Assembly: GCA_021018995.1 (NCBI GenBank) | Contig: CM037587.1 | Span: 59,308,104-59,372,103 of the forward strand | Origin: Chloranthus sessilifolius | Taxonomy: Eukaryota > Streptophyta > Magnoliopsida > Chloranthales > Chloranthaceae | Length of the DNA: 64,000 nt | Reading direction: 5' to 3' | In this document: positions 22,353 through 33,013 of the stretch, in pieces | How the letters are laid out: each line of letters starts with the position of its first letter | How positions within the stretch are numbered: the first letter of the stretch is position 1 | Position numbers and translations under genes: made by a program | Notes under the pieces: model-generated | The model's input: only the letters and a program-made list of their open reading frames with translations | The model's database searches: none | What the model was told of the DNA's origin: nothing

Positions 22353-22834
22353 GGTTGTTTCAACCTCCAATTAGAAACTATCGAATGGTTCAAGTGGCTG
22401 CAGCTCATCCTATCGAAATGCTTCAAGCTTATTCCTTCAACGCTGCAACCAGGGGATTTAAAATCAGCAGTTTAGTAAAATAGGGCCCATTTGGGGCTGT
22501 TTTGGTGACAACCAGCAGAAGTACATTGGGCTGTTTTTTGAAATAATTACAGCAGGGATATTTTGGGGTCAGCCAAGAATAATTTGTGGGCAATCACTTG
22601 AGGTGTGCAACTGGAAAAAGGGGCAGCTTGGGTCTATTTTTGTGGACAACAAGTATAAAGATGAGTAGCTGAGTATTTTTTATAAACAAGGGCAAATTTG
22701 GGAACTCCAATGCACAGAAAATGCTGCACATGAGTAGGAGCTAATTTTTGGCGGGAATGCAATCTACACATGTATGGGATCCATCTCTGCTCTCTGATTG
22801 GCTGAAACCCAAGGCACAAGGATCAAGGCATATG

Positions 22835-22842
22835 TATAAATA
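22835..22842 (+). promoter_or_regulatory. TATA box of F
   Basis: TATAAATA follows a CTGATTGGCTG box (22795-22805), the same arrangement as in the A LTR. Confidence 0.65.
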
Positions 22843-25592
22843 CCCATCTATTTTGTTGTTTTTCTTCAGCAAGGAAAGTAGGAATGAAGGAATAGCCTGA
22901 GTTCTCTTTAGCTCATTTAGGTTTAATTTAGGTTTTTATTTTCCTTTTTCTTTTCCCCCTTCTCTCTCTAATCCAGCCTGTTGGATTAGATCTAGATAGC
23001 AGCTCAGATCTGTTTTGTAATTGTAAGTTCGGCATGAAGAACTGTGGATCGATGTATAGACTACAGATCTAAGAGTATTTTCATTATAAGAGTGACCTTG
23101 TTTGCAATGATAATGTTGTTTTTAATGCTTAGTTAGATCTAATGATCTTGTGGTCCCATTAGATTCTCGATCGGATTTGTGTAGAGGAGCTTGTTAATCA
23201 GCTCACCCACTTAACTGGTAGATCTCTTGATGACCATCAGATTTCCCTGGGTTTGACATGCCTGTAATTCCCTGAGTCTGTGACCTTAGAATTGCAGCAT
23301 CTGTAGTAGTTTTAATTATTCTAATTGAGGCTCTGGCTTTGTAGGAGATCTCTAGGATGGTTTGTGACCATTAAAGTGGACAGATCATAACCTTAAGGTA
23401 AATATAAGCTCAGGCTTCAATTGGATTTATCTGCTGCAATCCATGGATTCGATAAAGTCTATAGGATGGTTTATGACCATTAAAGTGGACATATCATAGC
23501 CTTAAGACCAGGTGGATCCTGTGATTTAGAGTGGAATTTATACCCTGCAGCTGTGCTTATAGCCAGTTGAGGGATGGATGCATATCCTCATATCTTGATC
23601 TGTTTTGTAATAAGAACCAGGTCCTGGCTACCTATTTCTCACCATTTGATCCTTATTTGTCCATCCATCTTCCTCCATCTTTTAGTTTAGTTTTATTTCA
23701 GTTTTGTAGAATTAGATCTAGTGACACAGAAAAACTCTCTTTCTTTTCTCTGTTTTCATAGAATTGTGAATTGCCAGATATGTAGCCAGATCTAGAGGTC
23801 TACTATACTCCTAGGTTTAGATCACTACTCCCTGTGGGACAAACTCTTATTAAAACTTGCTATAAAGGACCCTGTATCTTGCAGGTCTAGGATATTTTTG
23901 ATGTGCTGAATTCATTCTCTGTTTTATTTTGATTTTATTTTGATTTTACCATTACACAATAAATCAGCACACTAGAAATTCCCAACAATAGTCCTCGGGC
24001 ATAAGCAAGGCATCGAAAGGGACCTCATTTTGAAGGAATCCGGAAGTGAGCTTCTCTATACTACCCACTGGTGCCATGACATCTGCAGGAGGAGCTGAGG
24101 GCATGGTAGGATAGTCCCGATACTGATTAACTACTCGCTCCCCCAGGTAATAAGCCCTGGCCCAGGCCACATAGAAAAAGATGACGCGACGATCGATGAA
24201 GAGGCGAGATGGACCTACAGTGGCTCGATCCCAATAAAGAGAACCAATGTAGGGGTCATATATAATATACCCAAATCAAGGAGTGTTCGATCAGTCAAAC
24301 ATGCTGCACAATATAAAGGAGAAGCTCATAAATCAAAAAGGGGAAAGATAGCCTTACCTGCTTCGGTATCAGCAGGTCAAATTGGGACCTCAGGCCAATC
24401 TCCAGGTGTTTCATGCCAACATCTCTGCGGCGGTGTGTATTCTAATTTCTCAGAAGCAGATAAGTGTATATATCAGATTGAAGAAGGGGGCAGCCAGGCT
24501 AAAAGTGCAAATACCCCCACGCTTGACAAGAGTAGTGCATAAGAGACAGGTCAGAAACAGAGAATGATCATCCAAATAAATTAAGGGAAGCAAAAGTGTT
24601 AAAGGTTACCTCCAAAGCAGGCCAAAATCCAATGACGAACTTTGCATTGCCGGCAGAGACTCGGACTAGGTTGGACATTAACACGGAGTAGCCGGCCCCT
24701 CCCCAGTCATATCTATGCACGTCATTCCAATTGTCCACGAGGCTAAGTAAGGCTAGAGAGACCCGTCCGCCACTGGCATTTGAGAAGAGGGTCTTGCCCA
24801 GTAGCAAGAGGAGCGAGATGTCGGCCAAAATAACCGTGCGCTCGGGCTCAATAAAAATGTCCACTTCTGGTTGTCCCAGATCTACCAACTCATTCATCTC
24901 AAAAAGGTCAGATAGCCATGACATTTTGACCTCAGTACCATGTAGACTTCTGGAGAGGGGATAAGCCCCTATCAATCGAATGATCTCATCCTGATCAGGC
25001 ACTGCAAGGTTGCCCACTGGAACCCACCCTATTCGGATCCCCGTAATCATGGCCTAATCTACGAGAGTCAACGTCATCTCGGTCGTGGCAATGTGAAAGG
25101 TCATGGTTTTCGGATGGAAATGCTCAATAAGGGCCCTCAAATAGGCCGGGTCAACTTGCATGGCAGGGCATGAGAGGAGCTCTCCAAAGTCGGCCTGTCC
25201 AAGCAGGAACTTCACGATCGGTGGGAGGTAGTGATAAAACTGCTAAAAGTCCAACCAACCTCCTCGAAACATGATATAGGGCAAGGCTTGCACCAAGGTA
25301 AAAGAGGCGTCAGATCATAAAAGCATAGCAATGTCGCACAAGAAGAAAAAAAAACACTTAATTTATCCCTTTACCTTGCTGGTGATACCAGAATTGGAGA
25401 TATGAATATCTTGCTGATGGAGGAGGCCAGCATGGGCGGCCTCACCCTGCATTTTGTACCAAGAGCTGGCAGGGCGTTCCACCACAAAGAATTGTAATCC
25501 TCGGGGACCATAAACCATTTTCGGCTCCTCTTCTTGTTCTTCCACCTGCATGTATTCTTCTTAGCTCGACATTCTGGGGCAAATACGAGCAA

Positions 25593-26286
25593 TCATGTTA
25601 AGTTTGATCAAATGCTAAGAAACCATTGTGCTACAGATCAAGGGAAGGTAAGTATGCTAATCCCCTCTCCTTTTTTTTTCAAACAAAGAAAAACAAAATA
25701 ATAATAATAAATTTTCGCTTCCTTTTTACAAAATTAAAAACAAAAAAAATCCTTTCTTTATGTGCAAAAATAAAAATAAAAATTAAAAACAAAAAAAAAT
25801 CCTTTCTTTATGTGCAAAAATGAAAACAAAAATTATATATATAAAATTTCTTTCTTTATGTGCAAAAAAATAAAAACAAAAAGAAAAATGGATATATGTC
25901 CTAATTAAACCCATTAAAAAAGCAAAAATAGGGCATCATTCATGGAATAAACATCAAACCCATCATCAATAATCATGCTTACAAGAGAAATAACCCATTT
26001 ATCATCTAAGAAAGCAAGATTCATAAACACATTGCAAAAGATTTCAAGAAAAATAAAAAAAGAATAAGTTTAAAGTAATTACTTAAAAAAAAAAGTAGGT
26101 CCTTGATCCGGCGTAGAGCGGGTGTTTAATTGGCGCGAGCAAACACCTACAATGAAGCACGCTTGGAATCGATCTAAGGGAACCCTAGGAAGGTGACCTA
26201 TTTAGGTTTGGAGAGGGAGGGAGAGAAAATTTCAAAATAACCCTCTTTTGGCTCAGGCTCGGAGGGTTTAAAATCATCCCCAGGTT
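25593..26286. repeat. A-rich upstream region of the PMD gene with short repeats
   Basis: 25740-25890 holds three copies of TCCTTTCTTTATGTGCAAAAA followed by A-rich spacers, about 58 bp per unit. The rest is A-rich, apart from GGTTTGGAGAGGGAGGGAGAG at 26205-26225. No gene is seen. Confidence 0.7.
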
Positions 26287-26368
26287 TTGCTTGGCGCATG
26301 TATTACATGTGACAAGTGTATTTTGGCCCCCATTTGGCTTGGCACAAGTAATACATATGCCAGGCTAC
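26287..26368 (-). promoter_or_regulatory. E-type palindromes upstream of the PMD gene
   Basis: There are two copies: GCTTGGCGCATGTATTACAT plus GTGACAAG (26290-26316), and GCTTGGCACAAGTAATACAT plus ATGCCAGG (26337-26365). They lie 700 bp upstream of the first PMD exon. The same palindrome is repeated in the E LTR (27797-27956). Confidence 0.75.
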
Positions 26369-26539
26369 TTTCGGGTTGGGTTCTGGCTAGGTATGGTTTG
26401 TACACACCTGGTCTGACCCCTTTTCCTTTGTTTTATTGTTTTGTAGGTGCACACACCCCCAAATGGCATATCAACTCTCATTTGACTTGCCCGGGAAGCT
26501 GTGCTAGAATAAATGAATCGAGATCGATGAGCATGCTCA

Positions 26540-26800
26540 AAGAATCCCGATCACATAAAATAACAGCAAAAAAGTCCAAAATAAAATACACATAAAGTAA
26601 CAACAAAAAAGTCCAAAAAAAATACACATAAAATAACAGTAAAAAGTCCAAAAAATATCCACATAAAATAACAACAAAAAGTCTAAAAAATTCACATAAA
26701 ATAATAGCAAAAAGTTCAAAAAAAATTCACATAAAATAATAGCAAAATGTCTAAAAAAATACAAAAAAATTACCAAAAAATTCATATAAAATCCTGCATA
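26540..26800. repeat. AT-rich tandem repeat
   Basis: About six to seven units of 36-42 bp with core CACATAAAATAACAGCAAAA then AGTCCAAAAAA. The minus-strand hydrophobic ORF through it is produced by the repeat. Confidence 0.85.
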
Positions 26801-27379
26801 AAATAAAAAATTCTACAATATTCAAAAATGGCACACTCCCAAAAAGCATTGTGACAGCTTTTCGCTCCGCTCAAAAAACCGTGCTAAATTAATTTTGGGA
26901 TCGTTGAGTTCGCCCAAAGACTTCGAACTCTTCTTCATGCAAGTGCACCTGTGACCAATCAAATAGGGTAGTCAATGCCTCATAGGGTTGGACGCAAACT
27001 GTGGACCTTTGCGTATTTGCTTCACACCTATCTTCAAGTATGGGTCGATCACCCTCTTAATCACGGAGCTATTGGATTCAGAATGAAACTGAAATATCAA
27101 ACATCCTCAATCATCTCGAGAAGTTGACATTTTTCCCATCATATTAGGCTTTCACAACTTGCTCCATCTCGGTTATGCCTAGTAATGTCGCTAAGTGCTT
27201 GGGGACCGATGACCTTGAGAAACGGACGTTTTTCTCGACATACAAGACTTTCATTTTCTCACCATGTTACTCACCTGATGTTTGAGGTTTGTTTTGAATA
27301 TAGTGGGCCCATCAGTAATGCCTTAGGCCTCTTCAAATGTCTCTTATCTTTGGCATTCGATCATTAGTGATCAGATACT
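26801..27379. other. Noncoding interior of E before its 3' LTR
   Basis: I see no gene or clear repeat. It leads into the purine tract. Small ORFs are not supported. Confidence 0.5.
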
Positions 27380-27392
27380 AAAGAGGGGCATC
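27380..27392 (+). other. Polypurine tract of E
   Basis: AAAGAGGGGCATC directly before the LTR start TATAGACACCC. Confidence 0.7.
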
Positions 27393-27796
27393 TATAGACA
27401 CCCAAATTTGGCCCAAGGCCCGATCAAAGCACACTTCGAGAGAGGCGCACTTTCGAGCTTCTGATGGTAGGTATCATAACTTTAGAAACCTTCCTAAAAC
27501 CTTAAGAGTCATCCCAAACCCTTAGGAATCACCCTTGATCCCTTAGAAACCAATCCCAACCTTTAGAAACCCTTCCGAACCCATACCTAGACTTTCCTGG
27601 GCAATGATTAAAGAGTGGTGCATTAGGACTAGATGAGATCTTCTACTATAATTGAATCATATACCATTGAAAAGTAAAAGTCTTCAGCTTTCCAACAAGC
27701 CAAGAATCATCTCATTCGGACTTGTACATCGAAAGATATCGCGTTTCAAATTTTTCGGTAAAATTAGAGTTTTGAGTGGGGCATCCATAAGAATTT

Positions 27797-27956
27797 GGTG
27801 CATGTAATACATGCGCCAAGCCATTTCTGGGAAGAAATGGCTTGGCGCAAGTATTAGTTGCGCTAGGTTTAAGTGGGTCCGCCCGCGGCCTTGCAACTTC
27901 CCATGCACTATTTTATTGTACCTTTGCCTAGCGCATCTATTAGTTGCGCCAGGCTT
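27797..27956 (+). promoter_or_regulatory. E palindrome cluster in LTR
   Basis: Three copies of a 27-bp palindrome: GGTGCATGTAATACATGCGCC (27800-27820), CTTGGCGCAAGTATTAGTTG then CGCTAGG (27841-27868), and CTAGCGCATCTATTAGTTGC then GCCAGG (27928-27953). Confidence 0.75.
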
Positions 27957-28230
27957 AGCTATAGTAACCCTAGGTTTTTTGTTCGAATTTCATCTTTGGG
28001 GTTTGACTTGTTGACCATCTTGATGCCTTGGGTGTTTTTCACTTATTCTGTTGCACCCTTCCTTATCCTATTTGCAACCCTCAAGTGATTTGAAACACTA
28101 CCCTATCATCCACCATTAGAGTAGCCTTCACACTTTTCCAAGCTCTTGAGAACCTAGGAAACCTTAGATGCTAGATAACCTAATTGATAAACTAATTTAG
28201 CCTCTAAGCACCCTCCTAACCTGTAATTTT

Positions 28231-28240
28231 CCTATAAATA
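28231..28240 (+). promoter_or_regulatory. TATA box of E LTR
   Basis: CCTATAAATA, about 275 bp downstream of the palindromes. Confidence 0.65.
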
Positions 28241-29014
28241 GAGAGGTACCCCTCTTTTTGAAAGGGCTTGAAAATTTTCCCAAGAGAGAAGATTAAGAAA
28301 GAAGCTCCCTCTCCCTTTGGTGCCCCCTTTTGCATACAAATTCTAGAATATCCAAACCTTCTTTAATTTTTCCTCAAAAATCCCCTAGTTTAGGTGAGAG
28401 CCATCCTCTAGCTTTCCTCCTCTACCTCTTAGCTATCAAGCCCTAGGAGTTAGAACCCCTGTTCTAACCATACAAGCCATTGGAAGCTCACTGAAGCATG
28501 TCAACACAAGAATCCACGGTGGTACAACAAGGGCCCGAGAGCTCCGACTCTCCCCTCTACTCCTCTACCTTCTTTGTTTTTCCTCTATCCTCACATTTGT
28601 GTCATTATGCCACCAAAATTTTGGTAGGAACAGAGAGGCCCAAATAGGATTTTAGTGTCCTAGGGCAAGAGGAAGGACTTTTTTACTTCTTCTATTTTAT
28701 TTTTATTTTGGTCATAAGTAGAGACTGCATTAAGCGGGTTGATCGGGTGCCTAACACCTCCCGATCGATAACCGAAGCCCCTACCCAAGAGTCTTTGGCA
28801 TAGACCGGTGAATCAGAGTTATATTTGGCACTTCGGTGCATTTAATATTGATTTAGGTTTCCCAGGAAACCAAAAGCTTCGGGTGGCGACTCTAAATTTT
28901 TTACGAGTGCGCATCGTCGCGACGGGATCATCAAAAATCCGCGGTTGCACAATATTTAGCATAAACAAGCTATCAGACGTAAAATAGACCTATACAAGAA
29001 GTAGATTTTCAAGC

Positions 29015-29114
29015 TCTTGAGTTAGCGGGATCACTTGAACCGAGACATCAAGCTCCCGAGTTAGCGGGATCACTTGTTTTTAAGAATACGTAGCCAAGCT
29101 CCAGAGTTAGCAGG
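29015..29114. repeat. Triplicated short hairpin in D LTR
   Basis: Three copies of CAAGCTCCCGAGTTAGCGGG then (A/G)TCACTTG, starting near 29020, 29052 and 29092. CAAG/CTTG and CCCG/CGGG can pair within each. Confidence 0.75.
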
Positions 29115-29607
29115 AACACTTGACTCAAAACAAAGCAAGCGTGTATAGGAAATCGAGGGAAATAAGACGTGGAAATTGCAAGGTATCAAGCATGTGAGAG
29201 TATCATGAGTAAATAACATATTCGAATATATCTAACATAAAGTTATAGAATTAATACAAAGCAAGACGTAAGCATATTCATGCATCAAAACTAAAAACTA
29301 GCATAACTAGTTGAATAATAATAATGTATGTATTATGTCTTGCTATCAAGATTAGAATGAGAAAATAGCATATAAACCAATAAGGTCAAATCCCTACCTT
29401 GCGATTAAGTCTACGTGTTACACGTGCATGAATCCAAGCTATTGTCCCCTGTTTACGAGCTCTTCGTGAGCACCTAAGATGCATATAAACATGTTAAGTA
29501 TGCATAACATATTTATTGGGTCACTACAAACTCTGTACGTGTAGAATATATGATAGACTAGACCTAAGGCTCAACACAACACACACACACACACATGCAC
29601 ACCCAGG

Positions 29608-29720
29608 GTTGTCGCGGCAAGGCATAGGGTTGCCACGGCAAGCCACTCAGCTAACACCTTGCCGCAGCAACCCAAATCTTACCATGACAAGTCTGATAAA
29701 CTTAGCTTGCTGCGTGCTTC
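29608..29720 (-). promoter_or_regulatory. CTTGCCGCGGCAAG palindrome cluster in D LTR
   Basis: Five degenerate copies: GTTGTCGCGGCAAG, GTTGCCACGGCAAG, CTTGCCGCAGCAAC, CTTACCATGACAAG and CTTGCTGCGTGC. The same motif occurs upstream of the D extra ORF at 32508-32583. Confidence 0.8.
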
Positions 29721-30649
29721 TTCCTCTGGTTGTGGTTCTCAATTTCCCCTGAGCTTCCTCTCTCAGCTTATGTGTCCTTTACACTATCTTAAGTTTAATT
29801 TTGATAGAGAGTATATATTTTAATTTGGTGTGCGAGGTTCCGAAGCATTAGAAATCCAAGATTTCGGCTCCAAAACCATAGCTACAATAGATCTTACGAA
29901 ATTTTGATCTGATCTTTCAAAATCGACACTACTTTCCTATAAGCTATTTCGAGAAATTAATCTATTACGTAAGTTGCGTTATGGAGTACCTTTTTCTTTG
30001 GTTTCCTAGGTTGCAACAACGTCAAAATGATAGAGATGTTGAAATTGTGAAGTTGGTTTTGGAGATCTTGATTGTATGGTTGTGAGGAAAATCGAAAGAT
30101 CAGACGGTTGCTTCCCTCGTCTTAAATGATCCAGGGGTTTTAAGAACTTAATTTGGGATTTTCCCCCATGGTAAGAAATGAGATTTAGAGGGAAATAAGA
30201 CTTCTTTTTTCTCTGCAGGGATTTGCTTGGCTTTGTATACTGACTTTGTATACCGAAGTGGGAGAGATAAGAGGGATAGCTAAAGGCTTTATTTGCTTTT
30301 GCACTTGACGTGCATGGGAATTAATAGTGACTCACACCAACGTGGAGTCAGTTGGCAGAAGAATGGTTATAAGCTTTATAAGGCTTAGTTTCAATGTTTT
30401 TTCTGTTACACTTGTTATGGGTGTATGGGCTGGTGTAGAAATTCAAGAGTAGATTTAATACACAAATATTGAGTATATGGGGTACCTGGTTTAGTTTTAA
30501 TAAATGTACTAGGCCACTAAGGGCCCCACAATTTATCTGTCATCAACACTAATCCAAAACAGCTCTTTGTGTCCCGATGATAAGCACAAACCCGATCCTT
30601 CCCAAGTCCGTACCCGATATTGGCAGGTTTATGTTTGGCAGTTGTTACA

Positions 30650-30662
30650 CCCTCCCCTCCTT
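30650..30662 (-). other. Polypurine tract of D
   Basis: The minus strand reads AAGGAGGGGAGGG next to the LTR start TGTAACA. Confidence 0.8.
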
Positions 30663-30783
30663 AAGGGATTTTCGTCCTCGAAAATAAATGAAGAACAACT
30701 ATCTAACAATTAACCAAAGCGGAGTACATATAAAAATTTTGGTCGAAAAGAAACAAATATGTATGAAACAGAATCAATGACAG

Positions 30784-30833
<50 letters not shown>

Positions 30834-31379
30834 ACATATAGATGTAAGAAAGACAAGAATAAATAGTGTGAACATTAATATGCTGAAGTTCTAACACATT
30901 CACCTCCTATATGGCAGTATATATTATAAAATAAAAACACTACGTAAAGTAAGCATGGAGAGTGTGGTACTCACTAGGCTATTGCCCATTCGGGCTTCTA
31001 TCAGCTGAAGATGGTTCGGTATACATCTGAGTGGCCTCCGGCACCAATGTGGCTGCATTGCAAGTGTACGCAAATTCGAAATTCCATGCCCGACCAACGT
31101 AAGGGGATGAGGCGGTTTTAAAGGTATGCCTCGTCAAGATAATCAAGGCGTTCGTGGAGCATGTAGTTATTTCGGTGAAGGTTTTCAAATTGTAGGAGGT
31201 TTTGTTGTTGGTTCTCCATCATTTGACGAGCAAGGTCAGACATTGTAAATGTTTCTCCTTGAGAGGGTATCGACCCTGTGGGTGTGGTTCTAGACTATTG
31301 CGGGGTAGCATGGGCTGGAATATGGTGTTCAACATGAACAGGTGGTTGGGGAGCTTGCCAAACTTTAACGGATTGCTAA
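30663..31379 (-). other. D sequence between extra ORF and LTR
   Basis: This contains a (TA)n microsatellite at 30786-30831 and the decayed C-terminal part of the extra ORF. I see no other gene. Confidence 0.6.
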
Positions 31380-32228
31380 CACCGTTGAGAAGTGTTCTTT
31401 CATTTGGCTGGGGGGTATCTGATATGGGTTTACATTGTTAGCGTCTTTATGACCTTTAAGGAGTCGGGAGATGATATGTGCATATGGAAGAGATGCCATA
31501 GGGGCGGGAACATTGTCGAGAAGATGAATGCTTACGTATATAATACCCTCCTAGACTAATCTCGGGGCATTGAGCCACCGGTTTTCATGGACGGCAAAGA
31601 GGGCATGCAAAAGAGCGTCGCGTCTCTCACGCTCATGTTGCATTGGGTATAGGTTGTGTCTAAACACAACATCGAAAAATCACATATCTTACGGTAATTG
31701 ACTTCAATGAACAGATATACCGAGAGCAATTTGTCCTCCGGTAATTTTAGTGGTGATGTGGGTAAATTTCACTTCTCTAAGTTGAGGGGCTAGGAGATCT
31801 TGACTAGCATCATACGTCGTACTACAATCCATAGCTTTGGCTATGTCATGAAGTTCGAAATGGAATTTACGTCCATCGATCTCGATGTCTAATTCACTGT
31901 CGAACTCAACAACTTTTAAATTTTGGAAAAACAGCTGTACAAGTCGGGTGTAAAAATGTGAATGTACGGGTCAAAAGAGGGCTTCTAGACCTGCTTGTTT
32001 AAGATAAATTCATGACCATGCGGTCATGTCGGTAGGGGCGAGCAAGGTCTGGTCAAAAAGCCAATCAGGTTCAATTGCCTTTGCGTTCCACCATGGAACG
32101 GGCTCTTCATGATCCATGGGTGGATCAGAATGGGATTGGAAGGTTGATGGGGCTTTGCCCTTAGATTTTTCTGATGCTTTTGGCCATACGGGCTTAAGTT
32201 TAGAGGCAGTGGTCTTCCTAGGAGGCAT
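31380..32228 (-). pseudogene. Extra ORF of D, 'putative plant transposon protein' type, broken
   Basis: It starts MPPRKTTASKLKPVWPKASE at 32228, a basic NLS-like N-terminus. The first frame stops at 32010. Beyond it, in other frames, the conserved domain is clear: TRLVQLFFQNLKVVEFDS, IDGRKFHFELHDIAKAM, FRHNLYPMQHERERRDALLH, ALFAVHENRWLNAPRLV and LPYAHIISRLLKG. The same blocks occur in order in the C (43430-42750) and A2 (58980-59650) extra ORFs. Several stops (near 32010, 31700 and 31540) mark it as dead. Function is unknown. I infer a nuclear regulator from its neighbours. Confidence 0.75.
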
Positions 32229-32272
32229 TGTAACTACAAAAAATTAAAATAAATTGCAAAGAGAGGAAAAAA

Positions 32273-32280
32273 TAGGGTTT
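32273..32280 (-). promoter_or_regulatory. Telo-box upstream of D extra ORF
   Basis: AAACCCTA on the minus strand, 45 bp before the ATG. Similar boxes precede the C and A2 extra ORFs. Confidence 0.6.
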
Positions 32281-32507
32281 TACCTCAATTACACACCGAA
32301 GTTCAAACAATAGCGCAATGAATTGAGTTGGAGAAGATATGCCAACCGCGGTTCTCAAATGTGCGAAGGATTTGGCACAAAAATTGGAGGATTTCGAACT
32401 TAAAATGGATGTGTGTGTCACGAGACGTATAAAACCAGAGTCCCCATAAATGAAAATGACAAGAAAATAGAAATTTGGAGCTTTTCTGCCCCACATATAT
32501 GCTTATG

Positions 32508-32583
32508 AGTTGCCATGACAACACTTAATTCTTGTCGCGGCAAGTAGCTTGCCGCGGCCAGCCTAATTCTTGCTGCGGCAAAG
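32508..32583 (-). promoter_or_regulatory. CTTGCCGCGGCAAG palindrome cluster upstream of D extra ORF
   Basis: Four copies: GTTGCCATGACAAC (32509-32522), CTTGTCGCGGCAAG (32531-32544), CTTGCCGCGGCCAG (32549-32562) and CTTGCTGCGGCAAAG (32569-32583). A CATATATG TATA-like site (32493-32500) follows on the minus strand. Confidence 0.8.
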
Positions 32584-33013
32584 CCATTAAGCCTTGGGTT
32601 GGTACAATCTATGCATGAGAATTGGTTTTAGGTTAACTTGTTGACACCCTCCTGTGTCTAGTATCTCAATGTATAATTTAAAATGGTGCTATAATAATTT
32701 TCATCCTTAGGAGGGCTCTGAATATTTTAATTCCTACCAAATCTAAGATAGAAATTGTTTAACTAAACCTAGAAGTTAACTTTGATACACTTAGTTGAGC
32801 ATAGTTTGCATAGTTTAACTGTTTCGGGTTAAATATTTTCATTTATGTATATTAGTAGGTCGCGTGTGAACCATGCAAAATTATGTCATACTCAGTTCTC
32901 AACCGTTAAGACCTAAGTTATACACACATTTTAATGGAAACGCATATAGAAATTTATATCATAAATTAAGAAATCAATCTAACTGATGCAATAATTTGCT
33001 TACCTTAGATAAA
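32584..33013. other. D noncoding sequence up to the G insertion
   Basis: AT-rich sequence with no gene or repeat. It presumably lay between pol and the extra ORF of D. Confidence 0.5.

Larger units (their letters stand above)
20703..23987 (+). mobile_element. Solo LTR of an Athila-type element (F)
   Basis: It starts TGTTAAGCACTG and ends ATTCCCAACA, with a perfect 5-bp target duplication ATAGT on both sides (20698-20702 and 23988-23992). Removing it restores a continuous PMD exon reading ...MPEDYRMWYESFPY. Its beginning resembles the A, B and G LTRs (TGTTAAG.ACTG, CACTTTC, CCTGACTTTTG). It is 3.3 kb and contains no coding region. A solo LTR arises by recombination between the two LTRs of a full element. 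Confidence 0.95.
19933..25592 (-). pseudogene. Plant mobile domain (PMD, aminotransferase-like) gene, antisense in E, 7 exons
   Basis: Exons inferred from homology and GT-AG borders: about 25592-25379, 25286-24610, 24521-24358, 24303-23988 continuing at 20702-20605 (split by solo LTR F), 20516-20275, 20183-20115 and 20034-19933. Exon 2 carries the PMD core: YLRALIEHFHPKTMTFHI, EMTLTLVD, IGAYPLS, LLLLGKTLFSNASGGRV, VDNWNDVHRYDWGGAGY. Exon 5 is acidic (GGDSDDDDGAAAG). The last exon ends in a charged stretch and TGA. In-frame stops occur in exon 2 (before QFYHY and before AMITG) and exon 3, so it is dead. PMD proteins are carried by plant transposons and some host silencing factors. Here the gene is part of E. 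Confidence 0.75.
19455..28951 (+). mobile_element. Tat-like LTR element E (5' truncated), carrying an antisense PMD gene
   Basis: The 3' side is defined by a purine tract (AAAGAGGGGCA, 27380-27390) followed by an LTR beginning TATAGACACCC (TGTAGACACCC expected) and ending TTGCACA at 28951. No gag-pol is visible, so it is non-autonomous or internally deleted. The left end is lost at the border with B at 19455. An antisense multi-exon PMD gene fills the interior, and element F is inserted in it. The assignment to Tat rests on the LTR style and the antisense extra gene, and is moderate. Confidence 0.6.
27393..28951 (+). repeat. 3' LTR of E
   Basis: 1.56 kb from TATAGACACCCAAATTTGG to CGCGGTTGCACA, with TG mutated to TA at the start. 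It contains the E palindromes (27797-27956), a TATA box (28231-28240) and a GTGGCGACTCTAAATTTT stretch near its 3' end. No second LTR is in the window. Confidence 0.65.
28952..30649 (-). repeat. 3' LTR of D (left end uncertain)
   Basis: The minus strand starts TGTAACAACTGCC at 30649. The other end is not recognisable, so the LTR may be cut by E. It contains the D palindromes and an (AC)n run (29577-29595). Confidence 0.65.
28952..33013 (-). mobile_element. Tekay-like element D, minus strand, 3' part only
   Basis: From right to left: noncoding region, palindrome cluster, telo-box, extra ORF, polypurine tract and 3' LTR. The sequence before the LTR reads TTTTCGAGGACGAAAATCCC then AAGGAGGGGAGGG on the minus strand, nearly the same as element C and typical of Del/Tekay chromoviruses. 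gag-pol and the 5' LTR are not in the window. The right end was cut by G (33014), and the left end meets E at 28951, inside the LTR or at its end. Confidence 0.75.

Noticed and set aside
26537-26785. Hydrophobic 82-codon minus-strand ORF resembling a membrane protein
   Set aside because: It is the translation of an AT-rich tandem repeat. The periodicity comes from the DNA units.
28860-28910. GTGGCGACTCTAAATTTT as a Tat primer site marking a second element
   Set aside because: It lies inside the E LTR before its TTGCACA end, and no internal retroelement sequence follows.
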